Origin: a virus
IMG/VR virus record: IMGVR_UViG_3300030380_004776
Location: 1 to 50,950 of that record
Length of the DNA stretch: 50,950 nucleotides
Strand: one strand, 5' to 3'
The notes below the pieces were generated by a model that was not told where the DNA came from, ran no database searches, and was given only the letters and a program-made list of their open reading frames with translations. Positions 40,071 through 48,536 of the stretch are shown piece after piece. Numbering within the stretch: position 1 is the stretch's first letter; each line of letters starts with the position of its first letter. The position numbers were made by a program, and so were the translations under genes.

Positions 40071-40103
40071 AAAAAAAAGGGCAGTGCAAATGCACCGCCC
40101 TTT
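40071..40103 (-). terminator. Rho-independent terminator after the major capsid gene
   Basis: Read on the minus strand: AAAGGGCGGTGC, loop ATTT, GCACTGCCCTTT (12 pairs, one G-U), then a run of T (40071-40078). It lies 25 bases beyond the stop of the capsid gene and immediately before the oxygenase gene. This is the clearest terminator in the window. Confidence 0.9.
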
Positions 40104-40128
40104 CTAATTCTTAACACTTATGTAAATA

Positions 40129-41040
40129 TTAAGCTAATTTACCATTTCCAAATATACATCTTGGATCAGAAAACCCAAATGAATATCTTTCTCTAGCTTT
40201 AAATCTTACATTTCCAGTATCGAAGTCTCCCTCAATCGCAGTTTTGATTGGCGATCTAACAAAGTGTTTTAAACCGTTAGGTACGTCAGTCAACAAGAAG
40301 TATGAGTCAGTATCAGTTAAAAAGTTATTCACTGAATAACCTTCTGGTACCATTCCCATGCTTACAAGTGCATTGATATCATTATCTGCAGTCGAAGTTC
40401 TTTGAGGTGATTTCATCAATCTCTCAGCAGTAAATTGTAATTCTTTTGGAATTATCATTTTTCTACCTTGAGCAGCGATTCTTAATCCTCTTTCATCTAC
40501 GAATCCAGCGATATCGATTAACGATTGCTCTAATGAAGTTTCGTTAAGGTCTGCAGCTACTGCTAAAACGTTTGCAAAAGTACCACCAGTTGCAAGTGGG
40601 TGAGAAGCATTAATTAATGATACTCCATCTCCACCAGTTACTGTGGCTACTTGTGCATTGTTTAATACATTAGCAGCTTTAACTTGCTTCGTGTTTGACA
40701 TAGATCTTGCAAGAGCTCTTGTGTATCTTGCAGCTAATCTGTCATATAGGTTGTCTTCAATTGCTTCTTCAGTGATAGCAAATGCTAACGCAATAGTTTC
40801 GTGATTGTATCTTGCTGTGAAAGTTTCACCTGCTTGATCAAATACTACTCCAGCACCCTCTTGTTTAGTTGGTGCAGAAGCGAAACCACTTAACATTACT
40901 TCTTCTTCGAAAGCTCTGTCTGAAGTTTCAGTTACAAAAATCTCCGCATGTTGATTTTCGTATCTATTATACTCAAGTCCAAATAGTGCATTTAGACCTG
41001 GCTCTAGTTCTTTAACTAGTTGTGCTCGTGATATTGCCAT
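40129..41040 (-). CDS. Major capsid protein, HK97-like fold (303 aa)
   Basis: Segments typical of coat proteins: LEYNRYENQHAEIFVTETSDRAFEEEVMLSGFASAP, ETIALAFAITEEAIEDNLYDRLAARYTRALARSMSNTKQVKAANVLNNA, QGRKMIIPKELQFTAERLMKSPQ and a beta-rich C-terminus. Size matches HK97-type subunits without a long scaffold delta domain; a separate scaffold gene lies nearby. TAGGAG precedes the ATG. Followed by a strong terminator. Confidence 0.88.
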   Translation of the reverse strand: MAISRAQLVKELEPGLNALFGLEYNRYENQHAEIFVTETSDRAFEEEVMLSGFASAPTKQEGAGVVFDQAGETFTARYNHETIALAFAITEEAIEDNLYDRLAARYTRALARSMSNTKQVKAANVLNNAQVATVTGGDGVSLINASHPLATGGTFANVLAVAADLNETSLEQSLIDIAGFVDERGLRIAAQGRKMIIPKELQFTAERLMKSPQRTSTADNDINALVSMGMVPEGYSVNNFLTDTDSYFLLTDVPNGLKHFVRSPIKTAIEGDFDTGNVRFKARERYSFGFSDPRCIFGNGKLA

Positions 41041-41055
41041 AATCTTATACTCCTA

Positions 41056-41640
41056 TTATAGACCTGTTCCACCTTGACGGTAGAAGTGATTGTTGATTCT
41101 AACCAAAATGTTAGCGTTTGAAGTCGTAAGATCATCATTTTCAGGATCTTGCGATATATCAATTGCTTGTACTGCAAATGTGCCAGCCGTTCCAGTGACT
41201 CCCACATCTAACATACATTCTGATATCCCAGTTGTTGTATTTCCAGTATCCGTAGTAAGCGAATAGTTTGTAAATAAATCCGCCTGTGCAAAAACCGCAT
41301 CTGCATTCATCAAAAATACTGCATCTGGATCATCAACAACAAAAGCAGTTATTCCGCCTTGTGTAGGGTTGATTGAACCCGGATAGAAATTTGAGAAAGT
41401 TGGTTTTTGAGTAGTTGGATCATTATAAAAACATCCGTTAAAAACACCCACAACAGCATAAGATGTATTTCCAGCTGCTCTAGTTATAGTACCATTTGTT
41501 AATGGTCTAACTAAATCACCTTGGAAAATTGCAGTTGCACTGTTATCTGCAATCTTATATCTGTTTTGAGCTCCTACTAATGGTGTACCGTCTAGTTTTC
41601 TGTAAGGTCTTAGACCAAACTTTTCTAGTTGATTTGCCAT
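41056..41640 (-). CDS. Head protein beside the capsid gene (194 aa)
   Basis: FGLRPYRKLDGTPLVGAQNRYKIADNSATAIFQGDLVRPL is a strand-rich start seen in phage proteins adjacent to capsid genes; later strands AVVGVFNGCFYND and AVFLMNADAVFAQADLF. Probably a head-decoration or capsid-associated subunit. The gene lies 15 bases upstream of the capsid gene, in the same transcript. Confidence 0.65.
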   Translation of the reverse strand: MANQLEKFGLRPYRKLDGTPLVGAQNRYKIADNSATAIFQGDLVRPLTNGTITRAAGNTSYAVVGVFNGCFYNDPTTQKPTFSNFYPGSINPTQGGITAFVVDDPDAVFLMNADAVFAQADLFTNYSLTTDTGNTTTGISECMLDVGVTGTAGTFAVQAIDISQDPENDDLTTSNANILVRINNHFYRQGGTGL

Positions 41641-41696
41641 AGTTATTTTCTCCTTTAACAGTTTATTTTAATAACCCAGCAGCAATTACAAAAAAA

Positions 41697-42167
41697 TTAT
41701 TTTTTGCGACTACCACCAAAGGTCACTCTTGACTGTCTATCAATATTGATAGGCATGTCTGGGTGCTGTTCCTTCATAAGATCATTATCTACCGCGTTCA
41801 TTCTTTCTTGAGTAATTCTATTGAAATACTCAGCACGTGAGACTAATATCTCCTCTGGTATCCTTGCCAGCACAAGGCCTCCAATCCCAATACACCCCTC
41901 GTATTTTCCTTCGGTATAGAAAGGATATTTATTTTCACCAATCTCACTAATAATTTGATCAGCTCTAACAAATTCCCAACCTTCCCTTAATTTTTTAGAT
42001 ACATTAGCTGTATCTTCAAAACCTTGAACGTTAGTACGAATCCATCTATGACTGTACCCGTTCGGTGCAGGTGGTGCATCCAAACTGGATGGTGGAGTCC
42101 AGCTTTTTGGTGCTTCTTTTGAAGCTTTCTTTTCTGACTCCCGTGAAGTTCTTTTAATTGTACTCAT
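41697..42167 (-). CDS. Conserved head-morphogenesis protein (156 aa)
   Basis: A disordered Lys/Pro-rich start (MSTIKRTSRESEKKASKEAPKSWTPPSSLDAPPAPNG) leads into YSHRWIRTNVQGFEDTANVSKKLREGWEFVRADQI and GIGGLVLARIPEEILVSRAEYF. The YSHRWIR...G..D..NV..KLREGWE motif is common in marine phages between scaffold and capsid genes. Likely structural or assembly factor; exact role unknown. Confidence 0.65.
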   Translation of the reverse strand: MSTIKRTSRESEKKASKEAPKSWTPPSSLDAPPAPNGYSHRWIRTNVQGFEDTANVSKKLREGWEFVRADQIISEIGENKYPFYTEGKYEGCIGIGGLVLARIPEEILVSRAEYFNRITQERMNAVDNDLMKEQHPDMPINIDRQSRVTFGGSRKK

Positions 42168-42169
42168 AA

Positions 42170-43234
42170 CTATTTATCCTCCTTCACGTATCTAGCATAT
42201 TCCTCTAGTGGCACATTTAATCTTTTAGCAATTGCTACCTGTGATTTTGTGAGTCTCACAGTTCTGCGTCCTTGTTGGCTACGACCAGCCGAAGCAACAG
42301 TTTGGACGGGTTTAGGTGCTTCTTTTTTAGGCTCGTCTTTAGCAGCATCAAAACTATCAGGAAAATATTTCCTTAGTCTTGAATTTACTTCATTATAATA
42401 CTCCTCACTGTCTACTTCAATACCCTCTTGAGAAATATTGTTGTGTATTGTGATTGCAGCATTAGTCATGACTTCATCATTTCCAAACCATGAATTCTCT
42501 TCAGCCCACTTCTTGGCTTTCGGAGTTATTTGTGGCATAGAATCTGATGTTCCGCTGTTTGAGGTATCAGCTTGTACGTTTTTTTGTTGTTTATTTTCTT
42601 CTTCTATTTTCTTTTTTTCTTCACGATTTGTTATTTCTAATCTAGCTTTTTCTTTTTCTACAGCTAATTGAGTTAACTTATCGTTTGCTTCCATAATTTG
42701 AGAAGCGTCTTGCTTTTCGATAGCTTGTTGTAAAGCTACTTTGACCTGTTCTCTTTGAGCATCTACCCTTGCATCTAATTCTTTAAGATACTGTTCGTCA
42801 GTAGAATTTAACTTTTTAAGATTAGTGTCAAATTTCTTTTGTATTCCTTGAGCATATTCAAGAGCTGCTTTTTCTCTTCTTTCAGCTTCTTTCTTTTGAA
42901 AGACAAGTTTATCAATTCTTTTTTGATAATCTCTTCTTGATTCATTCAAGTTTGGTTTCTCTTCTGATTTAGATTCAACCTTTTTTTCTTCAACAACTTC
43001 TTCTTTTACATCTTCAGTTATTTCTATTTTAGGTTCATCTTTTTTTTCATCAGAAGTTTTTTCGTGACCAGTGTAACCTAGATCAACTTCACCAACATTT
43101 AAGTTGGGTTCTTTTTCTTTGGTAGCCTCTTCTTTTACTTCAATGTTTTCTTCTTTAACATTATCAGTATCTAAATCGACTTCTTTTTCTTTGGCTAATA
43201 GAGCTTCCGCACTATAGTCTTTTACTTCTGCCAT
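42170..43234 (-). CDS. Scaffolding protein (354 aa)
   Basis: Highly acidic, Lys/Glu-rich and mostly helical. A long coiled coil covers about residues 95-215 (RRDYQKRIDKLVFQKKEAERREKAALEYAQGI ... EKARLEITNREEKKKIEEEN), after a disordered acidic N-terminus. Position between GroES-like and capsid genes and low-complexity composition fit an assembly scaffold that is expelled from the prohead. A C-terminal basic patch (GRRTVRLTKSQVAIAKRL) would bind coat protein. Confidence 0.75.
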   Translation of the reverse strand: MAEVKDYSAEALLAKEKEVDLDTDNVKEENIEVKEEATKEKEPNLNVGEVDLGYTGHEKTSDEKKDEPKIEITEDVKEEVVEEKKVESKSEEKPNLNESRRDYQKRIDKLVFQKKEAERREKAALEYAQGIQKKFDTNLKKLNSTDEQYLKELDARVDAQREQVKVALQQAIEKQDASQIMEANDKLTQLAVEKEKARLEITNREEKKKIEEENKQQKNVQADTSNSGTSDSMPQITPKAKKWAEENSWFGNDEVMTNAAITIHNNISQEGIEVDSEEYYNEVNSRLRKYFPDSFDAAKDEPKKEAPKPVQTVASAGRSQQGRRTVRLTKSQVAIAKRLNVPLEEYARYVKEDK

Positions 43235-43249
43235 GTTTATCCTCCTTTA

Positions 43250-43693
43250 TTAAAATAAATGGAGAATATCTTCTGGCTTACCTATAGTTCCTATGATCTC
43301 GTCATCATTGAGAATACGGTGTTCACCGTATTTAGTTTGAAATCTACTTCCAGTGTATCTGCCATAAACAACAAATTCACCTTCTTTACACCAAGGCCCA
43401 TTAGGAAATTTTTCTTTATCAGCATAACAACAATCACCCATTTTAACGACTAATCCAACGACTGTTGTCATTTGAATTTTGTCTTGAGTTTCGTCTGCTA
43501 ATATAACACCGCCTTTTGTCTTTGCTTTACCAGACCATGGTCTTACAAGCATACGGTATCCTACTGGGGTTGGAATGATTTCAAGATATTCTTTGATGCC
43601 TTTTGGATCAGTTGGAATTTGTGATTTAACCTCTGCTTCTTTTGTTTGGTCTTTACCAAAATCAGTAAGTTTAGGTTTTATCAGTTGTACCAT
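43250..43693 (-). CDS. GroES-like co-chaperonin (147 aa)
   Basis: Central domain PVGYRMLVRPWSGKAKTKGGVILADETQDKIQMTTVVGLVVKMG, then CKEGEFVVYGRYTGSRFQTKYGEHRILNDDEIIGTIG, matches the Cpn10 beta-barrel with the mobile loop around 56-72. Phage GroES-type proteins (T4 gp31 in function) work with host GroEL to fold coat protein. The N-terminal 40 residues are an added extension. Placed between portal-side genes and scaffold/capsid, which fits this role. Confidence 0.85.
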   Translation of the reverse strand: MVQLIKPKLTDFGKDQTKEAEVKSQIPTDPKGIKEYLEIIPTPVGYRMLVRPWSGKAKTKGGVILADETQDKIQMTTVVGLVVKMGDCCYADKEKFPNGPWCKEGEFVVYGRYTGSRFQTKYGEHRILNDDEIIGTIGKPEDILHLF

Positions 43694-43874
43694 CGTTATC
43701 CTCCTTATGCAGGTTTTTAATATCCTGAAGCAGCGTTTCTAATCCGCTGAGTCTGCCTCGAGCATACATTAATTGAGATTCTGTTTCAACCCCATAGCAT
43801 ATATGTTCTTTTACACTTGATATTTGTTTGTTTATAGAATTTCTTATTGCTTCAACTGTATAATGATCTAACAT
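43671..43874 (-). CDS. Small hypothetical protein (67 aa)
   Basis: Helical protein: MLDHYTVEAIRNSINKQISSVKEHICYGVETESQLMYARGRLSGLETLLQDIKNL and an acidic tail. Looks like a short helical bundle, frequently next to GroES-like genes in marine phages. Overlaps both neighbours. Function unknown. Confidence 0.6.
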   Translation of the reverse strand: MLDHYTVEAIRNSINKQISSVKEHICYGVETESQLMYARGRLSGLETLLQDIKNLHKEDNDGTTDKT

Positions 43875-44452
43875 TTATATCTCTTAAGTGAAAATTTATT
43901 TTTACCTTGTTTTAATGGCATAAATCCATAATCATTTACAATTATTTTTAATATTGAATCCATCTCAAATTTTGGATAGTCATCATAAATAAATACACTA
44001 CCTTTGTGTGATCGTTCTGCAAAAAAAATAGATTCCTTAATAACATCTATTGTTTTGTGTGGTCCATCAAAATGAACTAAATCATATTTATTTCTTAATT
44101 CTTTTTTATCTCTATAAATAGGTACTCCATCATGAAATCTTTTCATAAATTCAATATCACAAATTTGTAATAACGAAAAATTAGGATAATCTAAATCCTT
44201 AACTAATTGATGTTTCATTTCATTTGTATAATTAGCTGTACAAGGACCCACAGTATCGTAGTGTTGATAATTAAGATTACCGTATGGGTCAATTCCAATA
44301 TGCCAATGTTTTTTAAATAATAATGAATCTAAAATTATTTTTGAACCAGCTCCCATTCTTACTCCTATCTCAGCAGTAAAAAAATCATCTCCTTCAAGAG
44401 ATTTACACGCTTCTTCTATTATTTCGTATTCGGTGCTATCACCTTTAATCAT
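43868..44452 (-). CDS. SAM-dependent methyltransferase, Methyltransf_24-like (194 aa)
   Basis: SAM-binding motif AEIGVRMGAGSKIIL (about 27-41), IGIDPYGN (motif II), YDLVHFDGPHKTIDVIKESIFF and GSVFIYDDYP: the order of the Methyltransf_24 family, often a sugar or small-molecule O-methyltransferase. No DNA methyltransferase motif. Located between the GroES and holin genes; possible target is a glycan or capsid protein (inference). Confidence 0.78.
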   Translation of the reverse strand: MIKGDSTEYEIIEEACKSLEGDDFFTAEIGVRMGAGSKIILDSLLFKKHWHIGIDPYGNLNYQHYDTVGPCTANYTNEMKHQLVKDLDYPNFSLLQICDIEFMKRFHDGVPIYRDKKELRNKYDLVHFDGPHKTIDVIKESIFFAERSHKGSVFIYDDYPKFEMDSILKIIVNDYGFMPLKQGKNKFSLKRYKC

Positions 44453-44655
44453 ATTTTAAATGCTTGTAGAGCTGAAAGTTTTTCTTCTGAATCTGTGATA
44501 ACAGCTAGTTGTTTATCAATCTCATCAAGGTGTTGTGGGTGTTCACCAATCCCAACTGAATTGTTTAAATATATTTTAATTGTTGCATCTGCTTCTGATA
44601 TTCGTGCATTGTATCTATCTTCTAATGCATTTATTAAAGCCATTTTAAGATTCAT
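44449..44655 (-). CDS. Small hypothetical protein (68 aa)
   Basis: MNLKMALINALEDRYNARISEADATIKIYLNNSVGIGEHPQHLDEIDKQLAVITDSEEKLSALQAF: two helices joined by a GIGEHPQHLDEID turn. This form is common in marine phage genomes near head genes. ATGA-type overlap with the methyltransferase gene. Function not known. Confidence 0.6.
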   Translation of the reverse strand: MNLKMALINALEDRYNARISEADATIKIYLNNSVGIGEHPQHLDEIDKQLAVITDSEEKLSALQAFKI

Positions 44656-44669
44656 AAAGAATCTATATA

Positions 44670-44816
44670 TTATTTATTTGGATTGTAAATATCTTTTATT
44701 TTACCTTGGGCTACTAATTTTTTTAAATCACTTTTTGTCATACTAGAATAATCTGGTTTTTCTTCTTGTTTTACAAGATTCCATGGTCTAAATAATTTTT
44801 TAATCCAATTCCACAT
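44670..44816 (-). CDS. Small basic protein (48 aa)
   Basis: A short frame from ATG at 44816, overlapping the holin stop as TAATG: MWNWIKKLFRPWNLVKQEEK then PDYSSMTKSDLKKLVAQGKI. An aromatic amphipathic N-terminal helix may lie on the membrane; the C-terminal part resembles a short helix-extension-helix. Its position after the holin suggests a lysis accessory, but this is speculative. Confidence 0.55.
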   Translation of the reverse strand: MWNWIKKLFRPWNLVKQEEKPDYSSMTKSDLKKLVAQGKIKDIYNPNK

Positions 44817-45205
44817 TATTTTTTACCACCATTATTTCTAAATATTTGTGTTCCCTTAATGCCATAGATGCTGGCTACGACCAAAATCCACAAATTTGTG
44901 AACCATGAAGGAAGCTGTGAGAACATGTCAAAAAATAATTTTACCTTGTCCATAGCAGTCGGATCATCCGATACAACTGCCCAAGCGAGCAACGCCACGG
45001 GCGTGGAGAGAATTATCAAAACTGCCTCGTCTTTCCAGTCTGACTGTCGGGATTCTAATAATTTTCCTTGGTAAGCTTCCTCACCTCTTGCTTGTCTTTC
45101 TGCATGTAATAATTGTGCGTCTGACATAGCTATTTTAGCTTTTTGCCTATTGGCATAAATTTTTGAACCAGCTTGTGCCGCTAGTTTAATTGCTGATAAC
45201 CACAT
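44816..45205 (-). CDS. Probable holin, GTA/3TM-holin-like (129 aa)
   Basis: Two clear membrane segments (about 61-79, EAVLIILSTPVALLAWAVV; about 101-117, WFTNLWILVVASIYGIKG) after a polar helical N-terminus ending SDWKDE. The WKDE...STP turn at the first segment and spacing recall holins of the gene-transfer-agent 3TM group. Would permit endolysin release. Its DNA is unusually GC-rich compared with neighbours. Confidence 0.65.
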   Translation of the reverse strand: MWLSAIKLAAQAGSKIYANRQKAKIAMSDAQLLHAERQARGEEAYQGKLLESRQSDWKDEAVLIILSTPVALLAWAVVSDDPTAMDKVKLFFDMFSQLPSWFTNLWILVVASIYGIKGTQIFRNNGGKK

Positions 45206-45786
45206 TATTTGTGTCCTCCTCTTTTCATTTTAATTGGAGGCACTTGTGGGTTTGGCCCTCTCTTAGGGGGTGGTCCATAACTTACACCACCTGAAAGTCC
45301 TCCGACTTTGTATGGAACAAAATTAAAAAAATTATCTTTAGGTTTAATTAAACTTTTGTCAATTGGTTTTGTTGTTGAGATTGCAGAAGTAGGTATTATT
45401 GGTTTTATTCTTGAGTTACCTTGATTATCATTTCTTACTATTTTAGGACCAGTTTTACCTTGCGTTAACATCTCTCCACCTAACACGTCTACTTTTTTTT
45501 GTTCTACTAAATTTTTTTTATTATACATACTTTTTTTTGCAAGGTTCAAAGTAGTTGCACCAATTTGATAACTAATTGGTGTTACTATTCCAAATGGTCT
45601 TGGATTAACATATTTAGGTCCTGATTTAACTGTAACTTGTTTATTTTGGTTTTTAGAAAATTCCGATCCTGGACCTACTGCACTTCGATCTACAGCACCT
45701 CTTTCATCAGCTCTACCTGCGTTTCGACCTGAAGCTCTATCAGATTTTGCAGCATCACCACCTCTATAACCTTTTGGTTTTTTCAT
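45205..45786 (-). CDS. Basic, low-complexity virion-region protein (193 aa)
   Basis: Charged start MKKPKGYRGGDAAKSDRASGRNAGRADERGAVDRS, central GIVTPISYQIGATTLNLAKKSMYNKK and a Pro/Lys-rich tail (YGPPPKRGPNPQVPPIKMKRGGHK). No domain is recognised. It lies directly downstream of the portal gene with a shared base. Perhaps a minor head or packaging-associated protein. Confidence 0.5.
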   Translation of the reverse strand: MKKPKGYRGGDAAKSDRASGRNAGRADERGAVDRSAVGPGSEFSKNQNKQVTVKSGPKYVNPRPFGIVTPISYQIGATTLNLAKKSMYNKKNLVEQKKVDVLGGEMLTQGKTGPKIVRNDNQGNSRIKPIIPTSAISTTKPIDKSLIKPKDNFFNFVPYKVGGLSGGVSYGPPPKRGPNPQVPPIKMKRGGHK

Positions 45787-48113
45787 TATTTTTTCTTACT
45801 CCTTGCGATATCAAGTTTTTCATCAGCTATTCTAATTCTTTCTGCCGCTTGATCTTCATTATTTTCTAATTTCATTTTTTCAATATCTAATCTTTCATCA
45901 ATTTCGTTTTCTCTTATCTCATTTGAATTCATATCTTGCTCTGCTTTTCTTTGTAAGTCTAAAGCTTTTAAATCTAGTTCTCTTTGCTTTAACATAACAA
46001 GAGGATCTTGTTTTTGACCCATAGCTTCTGATTGTGCAAGTTCAGTTGTAAGCTCTGCAACTCTTTGAGCTATCATGGCAGATACTCTAATCTCTGCACC
46101 TTGAGGATCTGATTGTAACATTTGTTGCATCATTGGATCATCTTGAATTATTGCTCCTACTTCGCCTTGAGCTAACATAGAAACGTGTTCAGATATGTGT
46201 GCTTGTAATGCGGCATAAACTTGTGGATTAATTTGTACCATTCTTGTAGACATAAAAGCTCTATGGGCTGCAATATGCGCCTTATGATCTTGTGTTGGAA
46301 AAGCTCTTAATGGTTTTTGCATAATTGCTTCCATATTCTCTGTTGCTGGGTCTTTTGGTACTGGTTTTTCTTGAGGTATAAGCAATTGATCGATATCTTG
46401 TGTACCTAATGCTTCATATACTCTACGATATGCTTCTCTTAAGTTGTGCATCATAGGATTTGACATAGCAATCTTTAAATTTTCGTTAGCTAACGTTACT
46501 CTTTGTGCCATACTCATGATATTAGGGTCGGCAACAGGAATAACATCTACTCTATCATCAAAATCTGTCTGTTTTACTGCTTGATCGGCACCATATACTG
46601 AATATGGGTAGATTGGTGGTAAATATGTAGCAAAAACTTTTGATAAAAGTCTAAATTCTCTTCTCATTGAGTAATAACATCTCTTGTGTATAGCACTCAT
46701 GACTCTCGAACCACGTTCCAACAACGAAACAGTAGTACCAACAGCTCTATTTTGCATGTCATTACCAGTATCCATGTTAGTTATAGCTGCAAACTTCTGT
46801 CCAGCTTGTACAACAAAGCCCATTAGTTGGTATAATGTAGCTGATGGTTCTTTAAATGGTAAAATTTGAAACTGATCTTTGATGTTTCCACCCGGTGCAT
46901 CTACATCTCTAAACTCTCCTGGCTGAAATGGTTGGTCATCATCTCTAATTCGTATACCTCTAGACTTAAATCCAGCTGGTAAATTAGATAATGTACCTGC
47001 ATCAAGTAATTGTCTAAGTGATTGTGTAGCTGTTCTACTTAAACCACCTATCATATGAGTTAAACCAAACCCATAAAAACCTAAACCAGGTAAAAATTTA
47101 AAATGTACAAAGTATTCTTTTCTTTTTTTAGTTTCATCGTTCATGTCATAGTTACGATAGATAGATAAAATTTGTCCAGAGCCTTCATCAATTGTAACAA
47201 TGTAAGGAACCTTAACTTGTTTTTCAGGGTTTTGCATTTCAAACTCTTCTAAATTACAATCAACGTGCATCTCTAAAATAGAAAAAGAATATTGTTTATC
47301 ACCACCTGGTGTTATTCCCTCTAACTCTTGATATTTTTTTTCAATTTCAGATGGACCCTTAGAAGTAGGTTTTAATTCTACATCTCTATAAAATCCTGCT
47401 TGTTGTTTTTTTAAAATTTCATTCTCTCCCATTTTAATTACATGAGTAATTCTTTCACAATCCATTAAATCCGTTGCATAATATGGGACTACTAAATCTT
47501 CTGCTGGAATAAATTTAGATACAGCTCTTTGCATAACTTCATCATAATAAACTTTTTTAAATGCTGAACCTGCTAATGCTAGATAAAATAATAATTGATC
47601 AAACTCTGGAGTATATTCTTCCATCTCTTCAGTAATCATGTAATTCATGAAATCTTGAACTCTTTGTGCTTGATTCATTTTTTCATTATCTTCTACACCG
47701 AGAACTCTAGTTTTTACTGGTCCCGATGATGGTAATAATTCTTTATAAGCTTGTGCTTGAAACTGTGTGACTGCTTCTGATAACAACGGATGAGTAACAG
47801 AAGCTGACCCTCTAAATGGTCTTGTCATTTCTCTTTGGTTGAGTCCTAATAAATCTAGATTATTTGTATAACTTGTTTCCCAATCTTTTCTTGAGACTCT
47901 ATCTTTTTTATAATCGTCAAGCAATTGATTTGACATTCTCTGCAATACCTCATCGGACATGTCTTCGGCAAGATTGCTAAAGAATGCTTCAGTTTCATTT
48001 ACAGCTTCTTCGACTGTTGTTTGGCCAGTATCTTCTGATTCTAATTCAACATCGATTTCTTCTGTCTCAGGAGTTTCTGTCTCCTCAACAATTGCTTTTT
48101 CGATTTCAGCCAT
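45786..48113 (-). CDS. Portal protein, P22-like (775 aa)
   Basis: A large portal of the P22 type: MSDEVLQRMSNQLLDDYKKDRVSRKDWETSYTNNLDLLGLN, TRPFRGSASVTHPLLSEAVTQFQAQAYKELLPSSGPV, the stem-like ITEEMEEYTPEFDQLLFYLALAGSAFKKVYYDE, and a long C-terminal helical barrel (KQRELDLKALDLQRKAEQD ...). Length equals P22-type gp1. Forms the dodecameric DNA channel joined by TerL and the gp4-like protein. Confidence 0.88.
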   Translation of the reverse strand: MAEIEKAIVEETETPETEEIDVELESEDTGQTTVEEAVNETEAFFSNLAEDMSDEVLQRMSNQLLDDYKKDRVSRKDWETSYTNNLDLLGLNQREMTRPFRGSASVTHPLLSEAVTQFQAQAYKELLPSSGPVKTRVLGVEDNEKMNQAQRVQDFMNYMITEEMEEYTPEFDQLLFYLALAGSAFKKVYYDEVMQRAVSKFIPAEDLVVPYYATDLMDCERITHVIKMGENEILKKQQAGFYRDVELKPTSKGPSEIEKKYQELEGITPGGDKQYSFSILEMHVDCNLEEFEMQNPEKQVKVPYIVTIDEGSGQILSIYRNYDMNDETKKRKEYFVHFKFLPGLGFYGFGLTHMIGGLSRTATQSLRQLLDAGTLSNLPAGFKSRGIRIRDDDQPFQPGEFRDVDAPGGNIKDQFQILPFKEPSATLYQLMGFVVQAGQKFAAITNMDTGNDMQNRAVGTTVSLLERGSRVMSAIHKRCYYSMRREFRLLSKVFATYLPPIYPYSVYGADQAVKQTDFDDRVDVIPVADPNIMSMAQRVTLANENLKIAMSNPMMHNLREAYRRVYEALGTQDIDQLLIPQEKPVPKDPATENMEAIMQKPLRAFPTQDHKAHIAAHRAFMSTRMVQINPQVYAALQAHISEHVSMLAQGEVGAIIQDDPMMQQMLQSDPQGAEIRVSAMIAQRVAELTTELAQSEAMGQKQDPLVMLKQRELDLKALDLQRKAEQDMNSNEIRENEIDERLDIEKMKLENNEDQAAERIRIADEKLDIARSKKK

Positions 48114-48526
48114 TAATAAAGTTTTGTAGGTTTCATACCACCCATAGCCATTCCACCGCCACGAGCTTTAACCATTGTACCACCTTTTGATCTGTTAAAA
48201 CCAATTCTATTACTTCTTCTTTTTTTTAAAGTTTGTGTTACAGGATTATCTGAAGTTCTAGCTTTCATTAATTTTGATCTATTAAGTTGACCTATTCTTG
48301 TTCTTGGATTTAATACTGTTAATGATTCATCTCCTAAAACTTTTGCTGATGTTTTTGCATTATCTAAAAATCCAGTTTTCGTTACTGCTTTTCTAGCTTT
48401 TTGAGCTTTACTATAAACATCTGATTTACCAATAGGGGATTTACCTAACAAACCTAATTTAGATGCACCTGCTAATCCAACCATAGCAGCCAACATCACA
48501 TTTCTTTTTCTTGATCTTTTTGACAT
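48113..48526 (-). CDS. Small basic protein with RGGG tail (137 aa)
   Basis: Arg/Lys-rich; residues 1-32 contain an Ala/Gly-rich hydrophobic helix (RNVMLAAMVGLAGASKLGLLG), the tail is GGTMVKARGGGMAMGGMKPTKLY. The tail resembles that of the 79-aa protein at 33838. Lies between TerL and portal, a place where small terminase subunits may occur, but no TerS features are seen. Confidence 0.5.
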   Translation of the reverse strand: MSKRSRKRNVMLAAMVGLAGASKLGLLGKSPIGKSDVYSKAQKARKAVTKTGFLDNAKTSAKVLGDESLTVLNPRTRIGQLNRSKLMKARTSDNPVTQTLKKRRSNRIGFNRSKGGTMVKARGGGMAMGGMKPTKLY

Positions 48527-48536
48527 GTCTTCTCCT

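Noticed and set aside
41641-41696. AAAAATAATTTTT palindrome after the 156-aa gene region as a terminator
   Set aside because: All A/T, with no GC stem; unlikely to be stable and the genes on both sides belong to one operon.
48113-48526. Small terminase subunit
   Set aside because: Position is suitable but there is no DNA-binding helix-turn-helix or oligomerisation pattern; left as unknown.
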